Of a DNA stretch of 64,000 nt, positions 18,491 through 26,159 are shown piece after piece. The notes under the pieces were generated by a model, which saw nothing but the letters and a program-made list of their open reading frames with translations, searched no databases and was not told the origin of the DNA. Each line of letters starts with the position of its first letter. Within the stretch, counting starts at the first letter, position 1. Made by a program: the position numbers and the translations under genes. This DNA is from Oscillospiraceae bacterium (GTDB lineage: Bacteria; Bacillota; Clostridia; Oscillospirales; Acutalibacteraceae): the NCBI GenBank assembly GCA_031271865.1, contig JAISUW010000050.1, positions 1-64,000 on the forward strand, read 5' to 3'.

Positions 18491-20056
18491 ATGGAACTCA
18501 TCCACTCCACCGTTGGCGCCCAATTGCAGAAGGCTATGCAAAAATTCGGCGATGCCCCGATGGCTGTCTTCCCCGATACAGATGTCACAATGACTTGGAA
18601 TGACCTTGACCGTGCCTCCGCACGGTTTGCCGCCGCGTTGCTTTCCCATGGCTACGGCAAGGGCAGCCACGTTGCCCTGCTCGGCGTCAAGTGTGCGGAA
18701 TGGCTGGCGGCGTTTTTCGGCATAATCCGTATGGGAGGTGTGGTTGTTCCGTTCAACCCCGCATTCGGCGCAAAGGAATTGCCGCGCTTTCTGGCTAAGG
18801 TGGATACCGAATTGCTCGTCCTCGTTGAGGGCTCGGGGCAAGTGGATTTGGCACCTTTAGCCGGTGCCTTACAAGAGGCAATGCCCGCTTTACCTCTTGT
18901 CTATTCCGGGAAAGGGACACCGGCCGGGGCGGAGGTCTGGGAAAACTATAACGCCGCAGCTGAAGCAATAAACCCTGCGCAACTATCCGGCGCAGAGCCA
19001 ATTGCTGAACCGCAAGATACCTTCCTGATTGTGCTCACCACAGGCACTACAGCGGTACCGAAAGCCGTGCAGCATAACCATATTGCCGCGCTGAACCACA
19101 GTGTGGACTATAAAGCGATTCAGCTGCAGGACTTCATTCATTCGGATATAGTTCCGTGGTTCCATATCTCCGGCATCTCCAATATGATGTTCTGTTGCTT
19201 GAATGGGGCATGCTTTGTCTGCCGCGAGCGGTTCAATCTTATGACTGCCTATACCGACTTTGGTACGTACGGTTGCACTGTCTGCTCGCTCGTACCGGCA
19301 CTATGCAGTGCATTCCTCGCCGTTGCCGCCAACCCGCAGATGCCGCGAATCAAACTGCATTCCGTTGTCATCGGCGGAGACCGTATACCGGCAGGCCTTA
19401 TGGAAGCATTTGCACAGACCTTTGGGCTGGAACGCACAATCATCAACTATGGTTTAGCGGAAACTTGTGCCATTGGAACAAATCTTATTATTCCCGGTAA
19501 GCAACCCATCCCCGACACCATCGGCTTTCCCAACACCGGCGTGGCGTGCAAAACAATCCTCCCCGACGGGAGCGAGTGCCCGGTCGGCAAGGAAGGAGAG
19601 ATGTGTATCCGGGGCTTTAATGTGATGCAAGGTTACTATGGCGACCCGGAGGGTACGGCTGCGACATTCACCCCGGACGGCTTCTTCCGCACCGGCGATC
19701 TTTGCGTTCAGAACGCGGACGGTTCCTACCGCTTCCTCGGGCGCCTGAAAGACATCATCATCCGCAAGGGGGAGAACATTGCCCCTGCGGAGGTGGAGGC
19801 AGTACTTCTCAAGCACCCGGCGGTAAAAGACGCTGCCGTCTTCGGTCTGCCCGATGCAGATACCGGGGAATCTGTCGCGGCTGCGGTGATTTCTGCACTC
19901 GAAACGCCGCCTTCGGCTGAGGCGTTGCAGGCATTTTGTAAGGAACAGCTTGCCCGCTACAAAGTCCCCGACCGTTTTTTCTTTGTGGATGCCTTCCCGC
20001 AGAACGCAACCGGAAAAGTGGATAAGCGGGCTTTACAGAAACGGTTTTGTGCATAA
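18491..20056 (+). CDS. AMP-forming (ANL superfamily) acyl-CoA synthetase/ligase, second copy
   Basis: DTFLIVLTTGTTAVPKAVQHNH, NYGLAETCAIG, FRTGDLCVQNADGSYRFLGRLKDIII, PQNATGKVDK; RBS aggaggtaacgca. Confidence 0.9.
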   Translation: MELIHSTVGAQLQKAMQKFGDAPMAVFPDTDVTMTWNDLDRASARFAAALLSHGYGKGSHVALLGVKCAEWLAAFFGIIRMGGVVVPFNPAFGAKELPRFLAKVDTELLVLVEGSGQVDLAPLAGALQEAMPALPLVYSGKGTPAGAEVWENYNAAAEAINPAQLSGAEPIAEPQDTFLIVLTTGTTAVPKAVQHNHIAALNHSVDYKAIQLQDFIHSDIVPWFHISGISNMMFCCLNGACFVCRERFNLMTAYTDFGTYGCTVCSLVPALCSAFLAVAANPQMPRIKLHSVVIGGDRIPAGLMEAFAQTFGLERTIINYGLAETCAIGTNLIIPGKQPIPDTIGFPNTGVACKTILPDGSECPVGKEGEMCIRGFNVMQGYYGDPEGTAATFTPDGFFRTGDLCVQNADGSYRFLGRLKDIIIRKGENIAPAEVEAVLLKHPAVKDAAVFGLPDADTGESVAAAVISALETPPSAEALQAFCKEQLARYKVPDRFFFVDAFPQNATGKVDKRALQKRFCA

Positions 20057-20105
20057 TCACAACAAAAAGCGCTTTTATTGCTTGAACAATCGTGAAAATG
20101 ACGAA
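20044..20105 (-). repeat. 62-bp dispersed element, copy C (overlaps end of ANL ligase gene)
   Basis: gttttgtgcataatcacaacaaaaagcgcttttattgcttgaacaatcgtgaaaatgacgaa; inverted relative to copy A and of equal length. Confidence 0.65.
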
Positions 20106-20226
20106 TCTATTCCCCTATTGTGCCTGTCTCCTGTAAGTCGTTTTGTCAAACTAACGCTCGGTTGAATATAATAAAAAGAAGAACCGGCGTCACAGACACT
20201 AACCTACGCCACAGGAGCTGTACATA

Positions 20227-20895
20227 ATGAAAATCCTTGTATATAACAACCGCACAGGACAGATGGAAACCTATTTCAAAGAGCTGAATGAGCCTATGCC
20301 CTATGCGGACTCTTCTTTGCTGGTGGATGAATTCCGCGGCTCCTCCCAGTCGCAGATTATGTGGACGACCAAGGATGCCATGGAATCCTGGGTGAAATTC
20401 CGGCATAACGTTTGGGGGCAACCCATCTACCTCCCCTATGCCTACCGCCGTATCGGTGAGGGCGGCCATGCCGGCCAGAGCCAGCACTACGCAGGCACGT
20501 CCTTTGACTGTGCGCAGAACTTGAGCAGTACACAGCGCAACCGTCTGCGGCAGGCGGCGGAGACTTCCGGTCTGTGGGTATACGTAGAACCTTCCTATTT
20601 AACGCCGACTTGGGTACATATGGATAAGCGCGTCAATCCGCCCGCCTGCTCCACCGGGGGCTATCCAGTGCAAAAACTCGGCTCCCGCAACAACTATGTA
20701 TGTATCCTGCAGGATGCGCTGAATACCGTCTTAGGCCGCCGCAACACGGTGGACGGCATCTACGGAGAGAATACCGCCCGCGCAGTTATGGACTACCAAG
20801 CTTCCCGCAAACTGACTGCCGACGGTATTGTCGGCTGTAACACCTGGCTGAAGCTCACGGGAGAAGCGCGGGGTGCCGGACGCATTGATTATTGA
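20227..20895 (+). CDS. M15-type peptidase-like protein with C-terminal peptidoglycan-binding domain
   Basis: SQHYAGTSFDCA and TWVHMD resemble the M15 zinc-binding pattern; VQKLGSRNNYVCILQDALNTVLGRRNTVDGIYGENTARAVMDYQASRKLTADGIVG = PG_binding_1-like. Confidence 0.75.
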   Translation: MKILVYNNRTGQMETYFKELNEPMPYADSSLLVDEFRGSSQSQIMWTTKDAMESWVKFRHNVWGQPIYLPYAYRRIGEGGHAGQSQHYAGTSFDCAQNLSSTQRNRLRQAAETSGLWVYVEPSYLTPTWVHMDKRVNPPACSTGGYPVQKLGSRNNYVCILQDALNTVLGRRNTVDGIYGENTARAVMDYQASRKLTADGIVGCNTWLKLTGEARGAGRIDY

Positions 20896-20930
20896 ACTAT
20901 AATTATATTGCTATAATGCCCGTGTCCCCC

Positions 20931-20959
20931 TTGCATCTCCGGGCAAAATGTGCTATAAT
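20931..20959 (+). promoter_or_regulatory. Promoter TTGCAT-17-TATAAT upstream of ABC exporter
   Basis: ttgcat 20931-20936; tataat 20954-20959, inside palindrome tgctataatagca. Confidence 0.7.
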
Positions 20960-21000
20960 AGCATTTGTACCATATGCTGTCGACACCACCGGAGGTGCCC

Positions 21001-22863
21001 ATGCCCGCTGCCAAAGCCCAAACCGAACAAAAGAAAAAGCAAAAATTCTCCCTCAAAACCTATTTCACCAACGTCTGGTTCCTGTTTCGGCCGTGGCTGA
21101 AGCATGGGCGGGGGTATCTTGCGCTGAACTTTATCCAAACCGGTGTGTTGTATCCCATCCGCGAGTTGATGATGGTTATGATTGTGCAGGCCGTCATCGA
21201 TGTGGTGCAGTACAATGGCGGCTTTCGCAAAGCGCTGTTGACCGCCCTGTTCTATGCCGGCATATCAATTGTTTGCACCGCAGGGTCCTCCGCAATCGAT
21301 GCGCTACACAATGCATGGAAAGTGCACGACATCAAGGGGAAAATTGAGCAAGAAATCTATCGCCATGCCATACGCACAGACACCGCGCATCTCGACAATC
21401 CGGATTTCTATGACAGCTACAAACTCGCGACGGAGTCATTTTGGTCCAAGTCGGTGCGCACGATGAATTTGCTCTTTTGGATTGTCGGTTGCTTTCTCGG
21501 CACGGCGAGCATTACTACGCTCGTCAGCCTGCGGGCCCCTTTTTTCTTGGTGATGATGGCGGCACTCGCGGCTCTGGGATTGGCTACGGAAACTTGGTGG
21601 GCTCGGATGGATGCTAAGAAAACCAAACTCCAAGTCGGTCCGAAGCGTCGGGTTGACTATCTGCACCGCCTGTTTTATCAGCGCGAGGTGCAAGCCGACC
21701 TGCGTTCGACCCGCATAGCGCCGACACTTTTCTCAATGTACGGCAAAGCCGTGAAGGACGGCATCGCAGTGGGCAAAATGCATCGCCCCGGCATGACGAT
21801 GGATAACTTTGCCCAGTCGTTCATTGACTATATTCCGACGATTGCGGTGCTCATCTATGTCGCGCACGGCTTCGGTACCGGCAAGTTCACGGACATCGGC
21901 TTATTCGCCACGCTGATAGCAGCCGCTACAAAGTTTTCGAGCTACATCACCGGCATCACCTACGAGATTGGTCAACTGACGCTCTGTTCTGAATACGGCG
22001 GGCAGGTGCGGAGCTTCTTTGAATTCAAATCCACGCTCGAGACGCAGGAGGATGGCTTGGAACTCGCCGATGGCAAGCCGGAAGTCGAGTTGCGTAATGT
22101 ACACTTCTGCTACCCCGGCGGCGGCTTTTGCCTCAATGATGTCAGCCTCCACGCGGCACCGGGCGAGAAGATTGCCATCGTCGGCGAGAACGGGGCAGGC
22201 AAATCGACTCTGATGAAGCTGCTGTTGCGGCTCTATGACACCGACAGCGGCCAAATCCTTTACAATGGCACAGACATCAAGGACTATGCCCCGAAAGCCC
22301 TGCGCTCGAAAATCGGCGTGGCATTCCAGCACTCAAACATTTTCGCGCTGACCTTGCGGGAGAACTTGCAGGTCTACGCCGAGGCGGAGGACGACAAACT
22401 CCGCGATGCCCTGAGAGCCGTAGGATTGGAACGGCTCACCGATTCCTTGGATACCGAACTGACCCGCGAATTTGAGGAAGACGGGCTCATGCTTTCCGGC
22501 GGCGAAGCGCAGAAACTCGCCTTGGCGCGGCTTCTCGTCGGTGACTTTGGCCTGGTGCTGCTGGACGAGCCTTCCTCCGCCCTGGATCCCTTGGCGGAGG
22601 CCGCGATGACTGAGCTGCTCTTCGAGAAAGCGAACACCGCCACGACCATCATGGTCGCGCACCGGCTCTCGACCGTGCGCCATGCCGACCGCATTTACGT
22701 CATGGCGGACGGTACCGTCACCGAATGCGGCACGCACGAGGAACTCATAGCCTTGGGCGGCACCTACCGCGAAATGTTTTTGCGGCAGGGGGAGAAGTAT
22801 CGGCAGGATGGGTCAACTATGCGTGTGCACTTTGGTCATGCGGATGCCGGCGGGAACGAATGA
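21001..22863 (+). CDS. ABC exporter, fused permease/ATP-binding half-transporter
   Basis: TM domain, Walker A GENGAGKST, signature LSGGEAQKLALAR, Walker B LVLLDEPSSALD; ATG 21001 with RBS ggaggtg (track start is 20965). Confidence 0.9.
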   Translation: MPAAKAQTEQKKKQKFSLKTYFTNVWFLFRPWLKHGRGYLALNFIQTGVLYPIRELMMVMIVQAVIDVVQYNGGFRKALLTALFYAGISIVCTAGSSAIDALHNAWKVHDIKGKIEQEIYRHAIRTDTAHLDNPDFYDSYKLATESFWSKSVRTMNLLFWIVGCFLGTASITTLVSLRAPFFLVMMAALAALGLATETWWARMDAKKTKLQVGPKRRVDYLHRLFYQREVQADLRSTRIAPTLFSMYGKAVKDGIAVGKMHRPGMTMDNFAQSFIDYIPTIAVLIYVAHGFGTGKFTDIGLFATLIAAATKFSSYITGITYEIGQLTLCSEYGGQVRSFFEFKSTLETQEDGLELADGKPEVELRNVHFCYPGGGFCLNDVSLHAAPGEKIAIVGENGAGKSTLMKLLLRLYDTDSGQILYNGTDIKDYAPKALRSKIGVAFQHSNIFALTLRENLQVYAEAEDDKLRDALRAVGLERLTDSLDTELTREFEEDGLMLSGGEAQKLALARLLVGDFGLVLLDEPSSALDPLAEAAMTELLFEKANTATTIMVAHRLSTVRHADRIYVMADGTVTECGTHEELIALGGTYREMFLRQGEKYRQDGSTMRVHFGHADAGGNE

Positions 22864-22912
22864 AAGGCATAATCTGACAAATAGTTATTCGGAATACGGA
22901 AAAGGAGCAATT

Positions 22913-24445
22913 ATGTCAAACATCCCGGAGATTACCCTCGAAGTCGCCCCTTTCGGCACAGAATACACAACCCTCCAAGCCGCCTTGGACCAAGCGGGAC
23001 AGAACCGCAAGAACGGCATCGCTACGAAAATCCTCGTTGCGCCCGGCATATACAGGGAGAGCGTCGTATTTGACGGCAGTCTGTATGACTTCGCGGAGGA
23101 TTTGCCGCCCATCACCATCGAAGGCCCGGACACTGAGGCGTATGTCAGCGGCGCGTTACCGGTCTACGGCTGGGAGAAAACCGGCGCAGAATACACGGCG
23201 CCGCTGACGGATGAGATGATTCATTTCCTCACCCATGCGGGGGACATCTATCTCCCGAACGGTGTCTGCGAAAACCCCTGGCCGGGGGATTGTCAGGCCT
23301 CTGATTCGGTCTTTGCCAACGGTTTGTTGATCAGCTGCGTAAATATGTACTACCGTGTGTTGCATGAGGAGGAATACAAGCCGGGCACATTCCGTTTAGA
23401 TTTTGAGAACAAAATCATAACCGTTATCCCAAAATATAGCTGGGATGAATTTGTTGAAACGGATGCAGAACTGGCTTGCCGCGCCGCACCGATGATTTTA
23501 CGCAATACACGCAATATTGAAATATACCGCTTACGATTCGTGCGCTCCGGCTGGGGGGGTTGGAGTGCCGCCGCGCCCATTCCCGCAGGGCTCTACATTG
23601 AGAATTGTGAGGACATTTTAATCGATTGGTGCCTGTGCGTGGAAAACCGCGGGCAGGGCTTTCAAATGCATAAGGTACGCCGTCTTGAGGCTTTTTGGCT
23701 CCTCGCCTACGACAACGGCAACATGGGGATAGGCGGCGACTGCGGCGGATATTTGGAAGACTTGACCCTGGATGTCTACGTTGCAAATAACAATTGGGTG
23801 GGCGAGAAGTTCGGCTGGACGTTTTATGACCCCTGCGGGGCGAAGTTTTTGAATCTGCGCCGGTCAAAGATTTCCGACTCCTCGTTCTCGAAGAATTTCG
23901 GCACCGGACTGTGGCTCGACACCGGCTGTGAGGACATCGAAATTATCGATACGAGGTTTGAGGGAAACAAATGGGACGGTGTCCAGTTAGAAGCGAACCC
24001 CGGGCGCATCACATTCAGAGACTGCCGCTTCACGGGCAACAACGGCGCCATTGGCATCATCTGCACGCCCCATGTGACACTGGAGGACTGCAAAATTTTC
24101 GGCAACAAGCACGCTGTGCAACTCAACGACGACGAAGGCGCGGGGCGTTTCGGCTATCATACCGAGCATCTAACGGTCACGGGATGCGAAATTGCCGCCG
24201 CAGAAAAACCCATCTATGAGCTTTCCTATTGGCAGCCGGGGAGCATTGGCGGCAACGGCGCGTATTTCCGCCGCTTCGCGGAAAGCTTTCGAGGCGAGCG
24301 CAATGCGTACTCGCACCCGGAACCGGAGCGCGCGTTCTTGCTGTCTGCGCAAGACGAGCCGTATTTCGGCACCTTACAGGCATGGCGGGAACAGGCAAGC
24401 CGGGAGAAGAGCATCATCATCATCAAGAAAAAACATGAGAATTAA
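22913..24445 (+). CDS. Right-handed beta-helix (pectate-lyase-like) protein
   Basis: FGTEYTTLQAALDQA...ILVAPGIYRESVVF...; successive short beta-strand repeats (NIEIYRLRF, DIEIIDTRFEGNKWDGVQL, RITFRDCRFTGNNGAIGI). ATG 22913 with RBS aaaggag. Confidence 0.7.
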   Translation: MSNIPEITLEVAPFGTEYTTLQAALDQAGQNRKNGIATKILVAPGIYRESVVFDGSLYDFAEDLPPITIEGPDTEAYVSGALPVYGWEKTGAEYTAPLTDEMIHFLTHAGDIYLPNGVCENPWPGDCQASDSVFANGLLISCVNMYYRVLHEEEYKPGTFRLDFENKIITVIPKYSWDEFVETDAELACRAAPMILRNTRNIEIYRLRFVRSGWGGWSAAAPIPAGLYIENCEDILIDWCLCVENRGQGFQMHKVRRLEAFWLLAYDNGNMGIGGDCGGYLEDLTLDVYVANNNWVGEKFGWTFYDPCGAKFLNLRRSKISDSSFSKNFGTGLWLDTGCEDIEIIDTRFEGNKWDGVQLEANPGRITFRDCRFTGNNGAIGIICTPHVTLEDCKIFGNKHAVQLNDDEGAGRFGYHTEHLTVTGCEIAAAEKPIYELSYWQPGSIGGNGAYFRRFAESFRGERNAYSHPEPERAFLLSAQDEPYFGTLQAWREQASREKSIIIIKKKHEN

Positions 24446-24459
24446 ATTTCCCAAACCCC

Positions 24460-24488
24460 TTGACTTTTCCCAAGAAGCAGCGTATAAT
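24460..24488 (+). promoter_or_regulatory. Promoter TTGACT-17-TATAAT of the RyR/RelA cassette
   Basis: ttgact 24460-24465; tataat 24483-24488; surrounded by inverted repeats (see findings). Confidence 0.8.
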
Positions 24489-24550
24489 TGTTTTAATCCA
24501 TTAAAACATTGCTTCTTGTTGCATTGGGACAAGCATCTGAGGGTGTGTTG

Positions 24551-26107
24551 ATGATCAAACAGTTACAGCGGCTGCAATTGGCAGCAATCGCCGCCGTGTT
24601 CTGCGGGGGAGCCGCTTTCTATACCGCCGGTCTTTTGGCGGGAGGGAGCAGTTTTGCCGGAGCGTTGGCAGGCGGTGTCTCGAACTCTTTATGTATGTTC
24701 TTTGCCAACCACAACGTTGACCTGGTCGAAACCGCCCCTTGGTTCTCCCCTCCCCTCGCCCTGCTCTTTTGGCTTATTCACATCGCGGCCGTTTTCCTGA
24801 CGGCTTACAGTTTGCTGCAAATCGTTGCCAAGCAGTTTACCATCAACCTGCGTATCCTTTTTGGACGATACGGCAAAATCTACATTCTGCAGGATGCTAC
24901 GCCGGAGAATGTTCTGCTCGCCCGCAACATAGCGACCGACGATGGCAAAGTTCAAGCGGACAAGCAGTCACTGGTCGTTATCACCGACCCGGACGCCGGG
25001 GAGGACTGCCGTTCGCAGGTCGCCTCTTTCGGTGGGTATCTTTGCCGGGAGGCCAAAACCAATCCGCTGTTAGAGGCTAAGATGAAGAAGCGAGAGGTCG
25101 TCGAGATTAAACCGGTCCATGCAGAGGAACTCGCCGCCCGGCAGGCGATTGCCGAGCATCCGCCGTACGAGTGCCTGGCTTTCGATGCGGGCAAAGCCAA
25201 TCGCGGATTGCACGCGCTGGTTCTCGGTTTTGCCGAATTGGGGCAGGAGATGGCACTGCAACTCATCCGGAACAGTCAATTCGTGGGCGGCCGGCCGCGC
25301 ATAACCGTAATCGACCGCAGAGCGGACAGCCTGAAGCCGCAGTTTAAGTTTCATTATCCCTGCTTGGATATGTGCTGTGACATCGAGTTCCACAACTGCG
25401 ATGTGACGGACGCGGAGTACTACAAGCTCTTGGACGGCTTGCAACCGGACTACGTGGCCGCAGCCTTAGGGACGGCGGAAAAGGACAAAGCGGCGCTCGC
25501 GGACATCACCACCTCTTTCCTGCGCCGCGATTTGCCGTTGCCGGTTGCAATCTCCATGTCCGCCTATGCCGAGATAGATAGAATCTACACAAAAGCGTTG
25601 GTGGTCAATGAAGCACTCGACCGCATGGCCATGGCGGTGAACGGTGTATATTCGAATGCGGCCGACAGCGCAGAGAGCAAAGCTCGGTGGGATAAACTGG
25701 ACGAATTCAGCAAGCAATCCAGCCGCGCCTCGGCTGATTTCATCGCAGCCCATTTGCATATCGCCGGGGTCAGCTTGGAGGAAGCCATTGAATGCGGCAA
25801 AGACGCTAAACCTCTGCCGGTATCCGAGGAACTCACGGAAGTGCTTGCCGAAACAGAGCATCTGCGGTGGAATGCGTTCCACTTCTGTGCGGGATTCCGT
25901 CCGGAGACAGTAGACAAGCTTCTTCCGCAACGAAAGGACCTCGAGCGCAGGCTTCATATCTGCCTCGTGCCCTATGCAGAGTTAGATGACCTAAGCCAAG
26001 ACTATAACAGCCGAGCCGGTGCAAAACGAAATTTCAAGAATAATGACCGCGCTATTATTCAGAATCTGCCGCAGTTTTTGTCTCAGACGCACGGCAATTC
26101 GATATAA
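24551..26107 (+). CDS. Membrane-anchored RCK/TrkA-N-like Rossmann protein with C-terminal RyR-like domain
   Basis: N-terminal TM segments (AAIAAVFCGGAAFYTAGLLAG; PPLALLFWLIHIAAVFLTAYSLL); Rossmann-like HALVLGFAELGQEMALQLIRNSQF...ITVIDR; C-terminal VLAETEHLRWNAFHFCAGFRP...RRLHICLVPYAELDD resembles RyR (PF02026). ATG at 24551. Confidence 0.65.
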   Translation: MIKQLQRLQLAAIAAVFCGGAAFYTAGLLAGGSSFAGALAGGVSNSLCMFFANHNVDLVETAPWFSPPLALLFWLIHIAAVFLTAYSLLQIVAKQFTINLRILFGRYGKIYILQDATPENVLLARNIATDDGKVQADKQSLVVITDPDAGEDCRSQVASFGGYLCREAKTNPLLEAKMKKREVVEIKPVHAEELAARQAIAEHPPYECLAFDAGKANRGLHALVLGFAELGQEMALQLIRNSQFVGGRPRITVIDRRADSLKPQFKFHYPCLDMCCDIEFHNCDVTDAEYYKLLDGLQPDYVAAALGTAEKDKAALADITTSFLRRDLPLPVAISMSAYAEIDRIYTKALVVNEALDRMAMAVNGVYSNAADSAESKARWDKLDEFSKQSSRASADFIAAHLHIAGVSLEEAIECGKDAKPLPVSEELTEVLAETEHLRWNAFHFCAGFRPETVDKLLPQRKDLERRLHICLVPYAELDDLSQDYNSRAGAKRNFKNNDRAIIQNLPQFLSQTHGNSI

Positions 26108-26159
26108 ACAAAACATGACTGAAACGAGATGGCTAATCGCTCATCCTAAGGAGTTCAAT

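Noticed and set aside
24551-26107. Canonical potassium channel
   Set aside because: TM segments plus RCK-like domain suggest it, but no T-x-G-Y/F-G selectivity filter is present, so only a membrane-anchored RCK-like protein is claimed.
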